The notes under the pieces: model-generated
What the model was told of the DNA's origin: nothing
The model's input: the letters and a program-made list of their open reading frames with translations, nothing else
Databases searched by the model: none
Part shown: in pieces, positions 45,951 to 59,471 of the stretch
Layout: every line of letters starts with the position of its first letter
Numbering within the stretch: position 1 is the first letter of the stretch
Assembly (NCBI RefSeq): GCF_029227915.1
Contig: NC_079885.1
Location: forward strand, 18,115,001-18,179,000
Reading direction: 5' to 3'
Length of the DNA: 64,000 bases
Source of the DNA: Hydractinia symbiolongicarpus
Lineage: Eukaryota > Cnidaria > Hydrozoa > Anthoathecata > Hydractiniidae
Program-made: the position numbers and the translations under genes

Positions 45951-46071
45951 AACTCTGGGCTTTCTTCAGTTCACGCACAAATCTTTCGCCTTTTACTAAA
46001 GATTTCCGTGGAGAAGGCCAAAACGATGAGTATATAGACGATTTTTCTACTGTCTCGCTTCGGCGGGACGA
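45951..46071 (+). ncRNA. RNU5: U5 snRNA, copy 23
   Basis: Stem I T form. Confidence 0.94.
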
Positions 46072-46620
46072 TCACTAGTCTAAATGAAAAAACGTGCAGG
46101 AGGCCATACGCGGGCCTATCTCTCATCTCGCTCACAGAGACTTGGTAAGCACGGTCCACTCAATGGCTTTCCAAATGCGAAGAGTGAAGGCCGCAGACGG
46201 CAGGGGTTGAGCCAAGGGCCTTTCGGCCGTATCCCGCTCACAAGTTTTTTTTTTTTTTTTAGCAGAATAATACATACGAGCTAATCAAAATCGGCTCGAG
46301 GAAAGAAATAAAGTTCAGAGACAACCAAAGGAGTCGAACTGCAGTAGAAACAAACTAGATGTAACGCAAGCCACTAGTACGACGTATTGCCTACAGGGAC
46401 CACACTCTCCGAGACAGCGAACGCAACTTCCTAGTGATTCACGCGAACGCACTCAACTAGGTGATGTAGATCAGAAAGGTGAAAGTCCTTGTGTCAAGTC
46501 TACACCTCACGATGCAGCACCTTTTAAGCGTCCTCTACGAACGGACACACTGGCAAGCGGCACACCACAAGCAAAGGTTAAGTCGGCTCGAAGGCACAAC
46601 AGGTCGCGCCGACTTACGAC

Positions 46621-46741
46621 AACACTGGGCTTTCTTCAGTTCACGCACAAATCTTTCGCCTTTTACTAAAGATTTCCGTGGAGAAGGCCAAAACGATGAG
46701 TATATAGACGATTTTTCTACTGTCTCGCTTCGGCGGGACGA
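46621..46741 (+). ncRNA. RNU5: U5 snRNA, copy 24
   Basis: Stem I A variant; a private C occurs downstream in CACCCTCTCC near 47073. Confidence 0.94.
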
Positions 46742-47290
46742 TCACTAGTCTAAATGAAAAAACGTGCAGGAGGCCATACGCGGGCCTATCTCTCATCTCG
46801 CTCACAGAGACTTGGTAAGCACGGTCCACTCAATGGCTTTCCAAATGCGAAGAGTGAAGGCCGCAGACGGCAGGGGTTGAGCCAAGGGCCTTTCGGCCGT
46901 ATCCCGCTCACAAGTTTTTTTTTTTTTTTTAGCAGAATAATACATACGAGCTAATCAAAATCGGCTCGAGGAAAGAAATAAAGTTCAGAGACAACCAAAG
47001 GAGTCGAACTGCAGTAGAAACAAACTAGATGTAACGCAAGCCACTAGTACGACGTATTGCCTACAGGGACCACCCTCTCCGAGACAGCGAACGCAACTTC
47101 CTAGTGATTCACGCGAACGCACTCAACTAGGTGATGTAGATCAGAAAGGTGAAAGTCCTTGTGTCAAGTCTACACCTCACGATGCAGCACCTTTTAAGCG
47201 TCCTCTACGAACGGACACACTGGCAAGCGGCACACCACAAGCAAAGGTTAAGTCGGCTCGAAGGCACAACAGGTCGCGCCGACTTACGAC

Positions 47291-47411
47291 AACACTGGGC
47301 TTTCTTCAGTTCACGCACAAATCTTTCGCCTTTTACTAAAGATTTCCGTGGAGAAGGCCAAAACGATGAGTATATAGACGATTTTTCTACTGTCTCGCTT
47401 CGGCGGGACGA
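47291..47411 (+). ncRNA. RNU5: U5 snRNA, copy 25
   Basis: Stem I A variant. Confidence 0.94.
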
Positions 47412-47960
47412 TCACTAGTCTAAATGAAAAAACGTGCAGGAGGCCATACGCGGGCCTATCTCTCATCTCGCTCACAGAGACTTGGTAAGCACGGTCCACT
47501 CAATGGCTTTCCAAATGCGAAGAGTGAAGGCCGCAGACGGCAGGGGTTGAGCCAAGGGCCTTTCGGCCGTATCCCGCTCACAAGTTTTTTTTTTTTTTTT
47601 AGCAGAATAATACATACGAGCTAATCAAAATCGGCTCGAGGAAAGAAATAAAGTTCAGAGACAACCAAAGGAGTCGAACTGCAGTAGAAACAAACTAGAT
47701 GTAACGCAAGCCACTAGTACGACGTATTGCCTACAGGGACCACACTCTCCGAGACAGCGAACGCAACTTCCTAGTGATTCACGCGAACGCACTCAACTAG
47801 GTGATGTAGATCAGAAAGGTGAAAGTCCTTGTGTCAAGTCTACACCTCACGATGCAGCACCTTTTAAGCGTCCTCTACGAACGGACACACTGGCAAGCGG
47901 CACACCACAAGCAAAGGTTAAGTCGGCTCGAAGGCACAACAGGTCGCGCCGACTTACGAC

Positions 47961-48081
47961 AACTCTGGGCTTTCTTCAGTTCACGCACAAATCTTTCGCC
48001 TTTTACTAAAGATTTCCGTGGAGAAGGCCAAAACGATGAGTATATAGACGATTTTTCTACTGTCTCGCTTCGGCGGGACGA
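47961..48081 (+). ncRNA. RNU5: U5 snRNA, copy 26
   Basis: Stem I T form. Confidence 0.94.
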
Positions 48082-48630
48082 TCACTAGTCTAAATGAAAA
48101 AACGTGCAGGAGGCCATACGCGGGCCTATCTCTCATCTCGCTCACAGAGACTTGGTAAGCACGGTCCACTCAATGGCTTTCCAAATGCGAAGAGTGAAGG
48201 CCGCAGACGGCAGGGGTTGAGCCAAGGGCCTTTCGGCCGTATCCCGCTCACAAGTTTTTTTTTTTTTTTTAGCAGAATAATACATACGAGCTAATCAAAA
48301 TCGGCTCGAGGAAAGAAATAAAGTTCAGAGACAACCAAAGGAGTCGAACTGCAGTAGAAACAAACTAGATGTAACGCAAGCCACTAGTACGACGTATTGC
48401 CTACAGGGACCACACTCTCCGAGACAGCGAACGCAACTTCCTAGTGATTCACGCGAACGCACTCAACTAGGTGATGTAGATCAGAAAGGTGAAAGTCCTT
48501 GTGTCAAGTCTACACCTCACGATGCAGCACCTTTTAAGCGTCCTCTACGAACGGACACACTGGCAAGCGGCACACCACAAGCAAAGGTTAAGTCGGCTCG
48601 AAGGCACAACAGGTCGCGCCGACTTACGAC

Positions 48631-48751
48631 AACTCTGGGCTTTCTTCAGTTCACGCACAAATCTTTCGCCTTTTACTAAAGATTTCCGTGGAGAAGGCCA
48701 AAACGATGAGTATATAGACGATTTTTCTACTGTCTCGCTTCGGCGGGACGA
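48631..48751 (+). ncRNA. RNU5: U5 snRNA, copy 27
   Basis: Stem I T form; T tract interrupted by G. Confidence 0.94.
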
Positions 48752-49300
48752 TCACTAGTCTAAATGAAAAAACGTGCAGGAGGCCATACGCGGGCCTATC
48801 TCTCATCTCGCTCACAGAGACTTGGTAAGCACGGTCCACTCAATGGCTTTCCAAATGCGAAGAGTGAAGGCCGCAGACGGCAGGGGTTGAGCCAAGGGCC
48901 TTTCGGCCGTATCCCGCTCACAAGTTTGTTTTTTTTTTTTAGCAGAATAATACATACGAGCTAATCAAAATCGGCTCGAGGAAAGAAATAAAGTTCAGAG
49001 ACAACCAAAGGAGTCGAACTGCAGTAGAAACAAACTAGATGTAACGCAAGCCACTAGTACGACGTATTGCCTACAGGGACCACACTCTCCGAGACAGCGA
49101 ACGCAACTTCCTAGTGATTCACGCGAACGCACTCAACTAGGTGATGTAGATCAGAAAGGTGAAAGTCCTTGTGTCAAGTCTACACCTCACGATGCAGCAC
49201 CTTTTAAGCGTCCTCTACGAACGGACACACTGGCAAGCGGCACACCACAAGCAAAGGTTAAGTCGGCTCGAAGGCACAACAGGTCGCGCCGACTTACGAC

Positions 49301-49421
49301 AACTCTGGGCTTTCTTCAGTTCACGCACAAATCTTTCGCCTTTTACTAAAGATTTCCGTGGAGAAGGCCAAAACGATGAGTATATAGACGATTTTTCTAC
49401 TGTCTCGCTTCGGCGGGACGA
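49301..49421 (+). ncRNA. RNU5: U5 snRNA, copy 28
   Basis: Stem I T form. Confidence 0.94.
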
Positions 49422-49970
49422 TCACTAGTCTAAATGAAAAAACGTGCAGGAGGCCATACGCGGGCCTATCTCTCATCTCGCTCACAGAGACTTGGTAAGC
49501 ACGGTCCACTCAATGGCTTTCCAAATGCGAAGAGTGAAGGCCGCAGACGGCAGGGGTTGAGCCAAGGGCCTTTCGGCCGTATCCCGCTCACAAGTTTTTT
49601 TTTTTTTTTTAGCAGAATAATACATACGAGCTAATCAAAATCGGCTCGAGGAAAGAAATAAAGTTCAGAGACAACCAAAGGAGTCGAACTGCAGTAGAAA
49701 CAAACTAGATGTAACGCAAGCCACTAGTACGACGTATTGCCTACAGGGACCACACTCTCCGAGACAGCGAACGCAACTTCCTAGTGATTCACGCGAACGC
49801 ACTCAACTAGGTGATGTAGATCAGAAAGGTGAAAGTCCTTGTGTCAAGTCTACACCTCACGATGCAGCACCTTTTAAGCGTCCTCTACGAACGGACACAC
49901 TGGCAAGCGGCACACCACAAGCAAAGGTTAAGTCGGCTCGAAGGCACAACAGGTCGCGCCGACTTACGAC

Positions 49971-50091
49971 AACTCTGGGCTTTCTTCAGTTCACGCACAA
50001 ATCTTTCGCCTTTTACTAAAGATTTCCGTGGAGAAGGCCAAAACGATGAGTATATAGACGATTTTTCTACTGTCTCGCTTCGGCGGGACGA
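49971..50091 (+). ncRNA. RNU5: U5 snRNA, copy 29
   Basis: Stem I T form. Confidence 0.94.
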
Positions 50092-50640
50092 TCACTAGTC
50101 TAAATGAAAAAACGTGCAGGAGGCCATACGCGGGCCTATCTCTCATCTCGCTCACAGAGACTTGGTAAGCACGGTCCACTCAATGGCTTTCCAAATGCGA
50201 AGAGTGAAGGCCGCAGACGGCAGGGGTTGAGCCAAGGGCCTTTCGGCCGTATCCCGCTCACAAGTTTTTTTTTTTTTTTTAGCAGAATAATACATACGAG
50301 CTAATCAAAATCGGCTCGAGGAAAGAAATAAAGTTCAGAGACAACCAAAGGAGTCGAACTGCAGTAGAAACAAACTAGATGTAACGCAAGCCACTAGTAC
50401 GACGTATTGCCTACAGGGACCACACTCTCCGAGACAGCGAACGCAACTTCCTAGTGATTCACGCGAACGCACTCAACTAGGTGATGTAGATCAGAAAGGT
50501 GAAAGTCCTTGTGTCAAGTCTACACCTCACGATGCAGCACCTTTTAAGCGTCCTCTACGAACGGACACACTGGCAAGCGGCACACCACAAGCAAAGGTTA
50601 AGTCGGCTCGAAGGCACAACAGGTCGCGCCGACTTACGAC

Positions 50641-50761
50641 AACTCTGGGCTTTCTTCAGTTCACGCACAAATCTTTCGCCTTTTACTAAAGATTTCCGTG
50701 GAGAAGGCCAAAACGATGAGTATATAGACGATTTTTCTACTGTCTCGCTTCGGCGGGACGA
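50641..50761 (+). ncRNA. RNU5: U5 snRNA, copy 30
   Basis: Stem I T form. Confidence 0.94.
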
Positions 50762-51310
50762 TCACTAGTCTAAATGAAAAAACGTGCAGGAGGCCATACG
50801 CGGGCCTATCTCTCATCTCGCTCACAGAGACTTGGTAAGCACGGTCCACTCAATGGCTTTCCAAATGCGAAGAGTGAAGGCCGCAGACGGCAGGGGTTGA
50901 GCCAAGGGCCTTTCGGCCGTATCCCGCTCACAAGTTTTTTTTTTTTTTTTAGCAGAATAATACATACGAGCTAATCAAAATCGGCTCGAGGAAAGAAATA
51001 AAGTTCAGAGACAACCAAAGGAGTCGAACTGCAGTAGAAACAAACTAGATGTAACGCAAGCCACTAGTACGACGTATTGCCTACAGGGACCACACTCTCC
51101 GAGACAGCGAACGCAACTTCCTAGTGATTCACGCGAACGCACTCAACTAGGTGATGTAGATCAGAAAGGTGAAAGTCCTTGTGTCAAGTCTACACCTCAC
51201 GATGCAGCACCTTTTAAGCGTCCTCTACGAACGGACACACTGGCAAGCGGCACACCACAAGCAAAGGTTAAGTCGGCTCGAAGGCACAACAGGTCGCGCC
51301 GACTTACGAC

Positions 51311-51431
51311 AACACTGGGCTTTCTTCAGTTCACGCACAAATCTTTCGCCTTTTACTAAAGATTTCCGTGGAGAAGGCCAAAACGATGAGTATATAGACG
51401 ATTTTTCTACTGTCTCGCTTCGGCGGGACGA
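51311..51431 (+). ncRNA. RNU5: U5 snRNA, copy 31
   Basis: Stem I A variant. Confidence 0.94.
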
Positions 51432-51980
51432 TCACTAGTCTAAATGAAAAAACGTGCAGGAGGCCATACGCGGGCCTATCTCTCATCTCGCTCACAGAGA
51501 CTTGGTAAGCACGGTCCACTCAATGGCTTTCCAAATGCGAAGAGTGAAGGCCGCAGACGGCAGGGGTTGAGCCAAGGGCCTTTCGGCCGTATCCCGCTCA
51601 CAAGTTTTTTTTTTTTTTTTAGCAGAATAATACATACGAGCTAATCAAAATCGGCTCGAGGAAAGAAATAAAGTTCAGAGACAACCAAAGGAGTCGAACT
51701 GCAGTAGAAACAAACTAGATGTAACGCAAGCCACTAGTACGACGTATTGCCTACAGGGACCACACTCTCCGAGACAGCGAACGCAACTTCCTAGGGATTC
51801 ACGCGAACGCACTCAACTAGGTGATGTAGATCAGAAAGGTGAAAGTCCTTGTGTCAAGTCTACACCTCACGATGCAGCACCTTTTAAGCGTCCTCTACGA
51901 ACGGACACACTGGCAAGCGGCACACCACAAGCAAAGGTTAAGTCGGCTCGAAGGCACAACAGGTCGCGCCGACTTACGAC

Positions 51981-52101
51981 AACACTGGGCTTTCTTCAGT
52001 TCACGCACAAATCTTTCGCCTTTTACTAAAGATTTCCGTGGAGAAGGCCAAAACGATGAGTATATAGACGATTTTTCTACTGTCTCGCTTCGGCGGGACG
52101 A
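51981..52101 (+). ncRNA. RNU5: U5 snRNA, copy 32
   Basis: Stem I A variant; a private G occurs upstream in CTAGGGATTC near 51795. Confidence 0.94.
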
Positions 52102-52650
52102 TCACTAGTCTAAATGAAAAAACGTGCAGGAGGCCATACGCGGGCCTATCTCTCATCTCGCTCACAGAGACTTGGTAAGCACGGTCCACTCAATGGCTTT
52201 CCAAATGCGAAGAGTGAAGGCCGCAGACGGCAGGGGTTGAGCCAAGGGCCTTTCGGCCGTATCCCGCTCACAAGTTTTTTTTTTTTTTTTAGCAGAATAA
52301 TACATACGAGCTAATCAAAATCGGCTCGAGGAAAGAAATAAAGTTCAGAGACAACCAAAGGAGTCGAACTGCAGTAGAAACAAACTAGATGTAACGCAAG
52401 CCACTAGTACGACGTATTGCCTACAGGGACCACACTCTCCGAGACAGCGAACGCAACTTCCTAGTGATTCACGCGAACGCACTCAACTAGGTGATGTAGA
52501 TCAGAAAGGTGAAAGTCCTTGTGTCAAGTCTACACCTCACGATGCAGCACCTTTTAAGCGTCCTCTACGAACGGACACACTGGCAAGCGGCACACCACAA
52601 GCAAAGGTTAAGTCGGCTCGAAGGCACAACAGGTCGCGCCGACTTACGAC

Positions 52651-52771
52651 AACACTGGGCTTTCTTCAGTTCACGCACAAATCTTTCGCCTTTTACTGAA
52701 GATTTCCGTGGAGAAGGCCAAAACGATGAGTATATAGACGATTTTTCTACTGTCTCGCTTCGGCGGGACGA
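52651..52771 (+). ncRNA. RNU5: U5 snRNA, copy 33
   Basis: Stem I A variant plus the loop-closing G, as in copies 9 and 18. Confidence 0.94.
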
Positions 52772-53320
52772 TCACTAGTCTAAATGAAAAAACGTGCAGG
52801 AGGCCATACGCGGGCCTATCTCTCATCTCGCTCACAGAGACTTGGTAAGCACGGTCCACTCAATGGCTTTCCAAATGCGAAGAGTGAAGGCCGCAGACGG
52901 CAGGGGTTGAGCCAAGGGCCTTTCGGCCGTATCCCGCTCACAAGTTTTTTTTTTTTTTTTAGCAGAATAATACATACGAGCTAATCAAAATCGGCTCGAG
53001 GAAAGAAATAAAGTTCAGAGACAACCAAAGGAGTCGAACTGCAGTAGAAACAAACTAGATGTAACGCAAGCCACTAGTACGACGTATTGCCTACAGGGAC
53101 CACACTCTCCGAGACAGCGAACGCAACTTCCTAGTGATTCACGCGAACGCACTCAACTAGGTGATGTAGATCAGAAAGGTGAAAGTCCTTGTGTCAAGTC
53201 TACACCTCACGATGCAGCACCTTTTAAGCGTCCTCTACGAACGGACACACTGGCAAGCGGCACACCACAAGCAAAGGTTAAGTCGGCTCGAAGGCACAAC
53301 AGGTCGCGCCGACTTACGAC

Positions 53321-53441
53321 AACTCTGGGCTTTCTTCAGTTCACGCACAAATCTTTCGCCTTTTACTAAAGATTTCCGTGGAGAAGGCCAAAACGATGAG
53401 TATATAGACGATTTTTCTACTGTCTCGCTTCGGCGGGACGA
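53321..53441 (+). ncRNA. RNU5: U5 snRNA, copy 34
   Basis: Stem I T form. Confidence 0.94.
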
Positions 53442-53990
53442 TCACTAGTCTAAATGAAAAAACGTGCAGGAGGCCATACGCGGGCCTATCTCTCATCTCG
53501 CTCACAGAGACTTGGTAAGCACGGTCCACTCAATGGCTTTCCAAATGCGAAGAGTGAAGGCCGCAGACGGCAGGGGTTGAGCCAAGGGCCTTTCGGCCGT
53601 ATCCCGCTCACAAGTTTTTTTTTTTTTTTTAGCAGAATAATACATACGAGCTAATCAAAATCGGCTCGAGGAAAGAAATAAAGTTCAGAGACAACCAAAG
53701 GAGTCGAACTGCAGTAGAAACAAACTAGATGTAACGCAAGCCACTAGTACGACGTATTGCCTACAGGGACCACACTCTCCGAGACAGCGAACGCAACTTC
53801 CTAGTGATTCACGCGAACGCACTCAACTAGGTGATGTAGATCAGAAAGGTGAAAGTCCTTGTGTCAAGTCTACACCTCACGATGCAGCACCTTTTAAGCG
53901 TCCTCTACGAACGGACACACTGGCAAGCGGCACACCACAAGCAAAGGTTAAGTCGGCTCGAAGGCACAACAGGTCGCGCCGACTTACGAC

Positions 53991-54111
53991 AACTCTGGGC
54001 TTTCTTCAGTTCACGCACAAATCTTTCGCCTTTTACTAAAGATTTCCGTGGAGAAGGCCAAAACGATGAGTATATAGACGATTTTTCTACTGTCTCGCTT
54101 CGGCGGGACGA
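53991..54111 (+). ncRNA. RNU5: U5 snRNA, copy 35
   Basis: Stem I T form. Confidence 0.94.
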
Positions 54112-54660
54112 TCACTAGTCTAAATGAAAAAACGTGCAGGAGGCCATACGCGGGCCTATCTCTCATCTCGCTCACAGAGACTTGGTAAGCACGGTCCACT
54201 CAATGGCTTTCCAAATGCGAAGAGTGAAGGCCGCAGACGGCAGGGGTTGAGCCAAGGGCCTTTCGGCCGTATCCCGCTCACAAGTTTTTTTTTTTTTTTT
54301 AGCAGAATAATACATACGAGCTAATCAAAATCGGCTCGAGGAAAGAAATAAAGTTCAGAGACAACCAAAGGAGTCGAACTGCAGTAGAAACAAACTAGAT
54401 GTAACGCAAGCCACTAGTACGACGTATTGCCTACAGGGACCACACTCTCCGAGACAGCGAACGCAACTTCCTAGTGATTCACGCGAACGCACTCAACTAG
54501 GTGATGTAGATCAGAAAGGTGAAAGTCCTTGTGTCAAGTCTACACCTCACGATGCAGCACCTTTTAAGCGTCCTCTACGAACGGACACACTGGCAAGCGG
54601 CACACCACAAGCAAAGGTTAAGTCGGCTCGAAGGCACAACAGGTCGCGCCGACTTACGAC

Positions 54661-54781
54661 AACTCTGGGCTTTCTTCAGTTCACGCACAAATCTTTCGCC
54701 TTTTACTAAAGATTTCCGTGGAGAAGGCCAAAACGATGAGTATATAGACGATTTTTCTACTGTCTCGCTTCGGCGGGACGA
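54661..54781 (+). ncRNA. RNU5: U5 snRNA, copy 36
   Basis: Stem I T form. Confidence 0.94.
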
Positions 54782-55330
54782 TCACTAGTCTAAATGAAAA
54801 AACGTGCAGGAGGCCATACGCGGGCCTATCTCTCATCTCGCTCACAGAGACTTGGTAAGCACGGTCCACTCAATGGCTTTCCAAATGCGAAGAGTGAAGG
54901 CCGCAGACGGCAGGGGTTGAGCCAAGGGCCTTTCGGCCGTATCCCGCTCACAAGTTTTTTTTTTTTTTTTAGCAGAATAATACATACGAGCTAATCAAAA
55001 TCGGCTCGAGGAAAGAAATAAAGTTCAGAGACAACCAAAGGAGTCGAACTGCAGTAGAAACAAACTAGATGTAACGCAAGCCACTAGTACGACGTATTGC
55101 CTACAGGGACCACACTCTCCGAGACAGCGAACGCAACTTCCTAGTGATTCACGCGAACGCACTCAACTAGGTGATGTAGATCAGAAAGGTGAAAGTCCTT
55201 GTGTCAAGTCTACACCTCACGATGCAGCACCTTTTAAGCGTCCTCTACGAACGGACACACTGGCAAGCGGCACACCACAAGCAAAGGTTAAGTCGGCTCG
55301 AAGGCACAACAGGTCGCGCCGACTTACGAC

Positions 55331-55451
55331 AACTCTGGGCTTTCTTCAGTTCACGCACAAATCTTTCGCCTTTTACTAAAGATTTCCGTGGAGAAGGCCA
55401 AAACGATGAGTATATAGACGATTTTTCTACTGTCTCGCTTCGGCGGGACGA
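55331..55451 (+). ncRNA. RNU5: U5 snRNA, copy 37
   Basis: Stem I T form. Confidence 0.94.
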
Positions 55452-56000
55452 TCACTAGTCTAAATGAAAAAACGTGCAGGAGGCCATACGCGGGCCTATC
55501 TCTCATCTCGCTCACAGAGACTTGGTAAGCACGGTCCACTCAATGGCTTTCCAAATGCGAAGAGTGAAGGCCGCAGACGGCAGGGGTTGAGCCAAGGGCC
55601 TTTCGGCCGTATCCCGCTCACAAGTTTTTTTTTTTTTTTTAGCAGAATAATACATACGAGCTAATCAAAATCGGCTCGAGGAAAGAAATAAAGTTCAGAG
55701 ACAACCAAAGGAGTCGAACTGCAGTAGAAACAAACTAGATGTAACGCAAGCCACTAGTACGACGTATTGCCTACAGGGACCACACTCTCCGAGACAGCGA
55801 ACGCAACTTCCTAGTGATTCACGCGAACGCACTCAACTAGGTGATGTAGATCAGAAAGGTGAAAGTCCTTGTGTCAAGTCTACACCTCACGATGCAGCAC
55901 CTTTTAAGCGTCCTCTACGAACGGACACACTGGCAAGCGGCACACCACAAGCAAAGGTTAAGTCGGCTCGAAGGCACAACAGGTCGCGCCGACTTACGAC

Positions 56001-56121
56001 AACTCTGGGCTTTCTTCAGTTCACGCACAAATCTTTCGCCTTTTACTAAAGATTTCCGTGGAGAAGGCCAAAACGATGAGTATATAGACGATTTTTCTAC
56101 TGTCTCGCTTCGGCGGGACGA
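56001..56121 (+). ncRNA. RNU5: U5 snRNA, copy 38
   Basis: Stem I T form. Confidence 0.94.
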
Positions 56122-56670
56122 TCACTAGTCTAAATGAAAAAACGTGCAGGAGGCCATACGCGGGCCTATCTCTCATCTCGCTCACAGAGACTTGGTAAGC
56201 ACGGTCCACTCAATGGCTTTCCAAATGCGAAGAGTGAAGGCCGCAGACGGCAGGGGTTGAGCCAAGGGCCTTTCGGCCGTATCCCGCTCACAAGTTTTTT
56301 TTTTTTTTTTAGCAGAATAATACATACGAGCTAATCAAAATCGGCTCGAGGAAAGAAATAAAGTTCAGAGACAACCAAAGGAGTCGAACTGCAGTAGAAA
56401 CAAACTAGATGTAACGCAAGCCACTAGTACGACGTATTGCCTACAGGGACCACACTCTCCGAGACAGCGAACGCAACTTCCTAGTGATTCACGCGAACGC
56501 ACTCAACTAGGTGATGTAGATCAGAAAGGTGAAAGTCCTTGTGTCAAGTCTACACCTCACGATGCAGCACCTTTTAAGCGTCCTCTACGAACGGACACAC
56601 TGGCAAGCGGCACACCACAAGCAAAGGTTAAGTCGGCTCGAAGGCACAACAGGTCGCGCCGACTTACGAC

Positions 56671-56791
56671 AACTCTGGGCTTTCTTCAGTTCACGCACAA
56701 ATCTTTCGCCTTTTACTAAAGATTTCCGTGGAGAAGGCCAAAACGATGAGTATATAGACGATTTTTCTACTGTCTCGCTTCGGCGGGACGA
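56671..56791 (+). ncRNA. RNU5: U5 snRNA, copy 39
   Basis: Stem I T form; T tract interrupted by G. Confidence 0.94.
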
Positions 56792-57340
56792 TCACTAGTC
56801 TAAATGAAAAAACGTGCAGGAGGCCATACGCGGGCCTATCTCTCATCTCGCTCACAGAGACTTGGTAAGCACGGTCCACTCAATGGCTTTCCAAATGCGA
56901 AGAGTGAAGGCCGCAGACGGCAGGGGTTGAGCCAAGGGCCTTTCGGCCGTATCCCGCTCACAAGTTTGTTTTTTTTTTTTAGCAGAATAATACATACGAG
57001 CTAATCAAAATCGGCTCGAGGAAAGAAATAAAGTTCAGAGACAACCAAAGGAGTCGAACTGCAGTAGAAACAAACTAGATGTAACGCAAGCCACTAGTAC
57101 GACGTATTGCCTACAGGGACCACACTCTCCGAGACAGCGAACGCAACTTCCTAGTGATTCACGCGAACGCACTCAACTAGGTGATGTAGATCAGAAAGGT
57201 GAAAGTCCTTGTGTCAAGTCTACACCTCACGATGCAGCACCTTTTAAGCGTCCTCTACGAACGGACACACTGGCAAGCGGCACACCACAAGCAAAGGTTA
57301 AGTCGGCTCGAAGGCACAACAGGTCGCGCCGACTTACGAC

Positions 57341-57461
57341 AACTCTGGGCTTTCTTCAGTTCACGCACAAATCTTTCGCCTTTTACTAAAGATTTCCGTG
57401 GAGAAGGCCAAAACGATGAGTATATAGACGATTTTTCTACTGTCTCGCTTCGGCGGGACGA
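57341..57461 (+). ncRNA. RNU5: U5 snRNA, copy 40
   Basis: Stem I T form. Confidence 0.94.
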
Positions 57462-58010
57462 TCACTAGTCTAAATGAAAAAACGTGCAGGAGGCCATACG
57501 CGGGCCTATCTCTCATCTCGCTCACAGAGACTTGGTAAGCACGGTCCACTCAATGGCTTTCCAAATGCGAAGAGTGAAGGCCGCAGACGGCAGGGGTTGA
57601 GCCAAGGGCCTTTCGGCCGTATCCCGCTCACAAGTTTTTTTTTTTTTTTTAGCAGAATAATACATACGAGCTAATCAAAATCGGCTCGAGGAAAGAAATA
57701 AAGTTCAGAGACAACCAAAGGAGTCGAACTGCAGTAGAAACAAACTAGATGTAACGCAAGCCACTAGTACGACGTATTGCCTACAGGGACCACACTCTCC
57801 GAGACAGCGAACGCAACTTCCTAGTGATTCACGCGAACGCACTCAACTAGGTGATGTAGATCAGAAAGGTGAAAGTCCTTGTGTCAAGTCTACACCTCAC
57901 GATGCAGCACCTTTTAAGCGTCCTCTACGAACGGACACACTGGCAAGCGGCACACCACAAGCAAAGGTTAAGTCGGCTCGAAGGCACAACAGGTCGCGCC
58001 GACTTACGAC

Positions 58011-58131
58011 AACTCTGGGCTTTCTTCAGTTCACGCACAAATCTTTCGCCTTTTACTAAAGATTTCCGTGGAGAAGGCCAAAACGATGAGTATATAGACG
58101 ATTTTTCTACTGTCTCGCTTCGGCGGGACGA
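58011..58131 (+). ncRNA. RNU5: U5 snRNA, copy 41
   Basis: Stem I T form. Confidence 0.94.
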
Positions 58132-58680
58132 TCACTAGTCTAAATGAAAAAACGTGCAGGAGGCCATACGCGGGCCTATCTCTCATCTCGCTCACAGAGA
58201 CTTGGTAAGCACGGTCCACTCAATGGCTTTCCAAATGCGAAGAGTGAAGGCCGCAGACGGCAGGGGTTGAGCCAAGGGCCTTTCGGCCGTATCCCGCTCA
58301 CAAGTTTTTTTTTTTTTTTTAGCAGAATAATACATACGAGCTAATCAAAATCGGCTCGAGGAAAGAAATAAAGTTCAGAGACAACCAAAGGAGTCGAACT
58401 GCAGTAGAAACAAACTAGATGTAACGCAAGCCACTAGTACGACGTATTGCCTACAGGGACCACACTCTCCGAGACAGCGAACGCAACTTCCTAGTGATTC
58501 ACGCGAACGCACTCAACTAGGTGATGTAGATCAGAAAGGTGAAAGTCCTTGTGTCAAGTCTACACCTCACGATGCAGCACCTTTTAAGCGTCCTCTACGA
58601 ACGGACACACTGGCAAGCGGCACACCACAAGCAAAGGTTAAGTCGGCTCGAAGGCACAACAGGTCGCGCCGACTTACGAC

Positions 58681-58801
58681 AACTCTGGGCTTTCTTCAGT
58701 TCACGCACAAATCTTTCGCCTTTTACTAAAGATTTCCGTGGAGAAGGCCAAAACGATGAGTATATAGACGATTTTTCTACTGTCTCGCTTCGGCGGGACG
58801 A
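58681..58801 (+). ncRNA. RNU5: U5 snRNA, copy 42
   Basis: Stem I T form. Confidence 0.94.
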
Positions 58802-59350
58802 TCACTAGTCTAAATGAAAAAACGTGCAGGAGGCCATACGCGGGCCTATCTCTCATCTCGCTCACAGAGACTTGGTAAGCACGGTCCACTCAATGGCTTT
58901 CCAAATGCGAAGAGTGAAGGCCGCAGACGGCAGGGGTTGAGCCAAGGGCCTTTCGGCCGTATCCCGCTCACAAGTTTTTTTTTTTTTTTTAGCAGAATAA
59001 TACATACGAGCTAATCAAAATCGGCTCGAGGAAAGAAATAAAGTTCAGAGACAACCAAAGGAGTCGAACTGCAGTAGAAACAAACTAGATGTAACGCAAG
59101 CCACTAGTACGACGTATTGCCTACAGGGACCACACTCTCCGAGACAGCGAACGCAACTTCCTAGTGATTCACGCGAACGCACTCAACTAGGTGATGTAGA
59201 TCAGAAAGGTGAAAGTCCTTGTGTCAAGTCTACACCTCACGATGCAGCACCTTTTAAGCGTCCTCTACGAACGGACACACTGGCAAGCGGCACACCACAA
59301 GCAAAGGTTAAGTCGGCTCGAAGGCACAACAGGTCGCGCCGACTTACGAC

Positions 59351-59471
59351 AACTCTGGGCTTTCTTCAGTTCACGCACAAATCTTTCGCCTTTTACTAAA
59401 GATTTCCGTGGAGAAGGCCAAAACGATGAGTATATAGACGATTTTTCTACTGTCTCGCTTCGGCGGGACGA
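59351..59471 (+). ncRNA. RNU5: U5 snRNA, copy 43
   Basis: Stem I T form. Confidence 0.94.
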
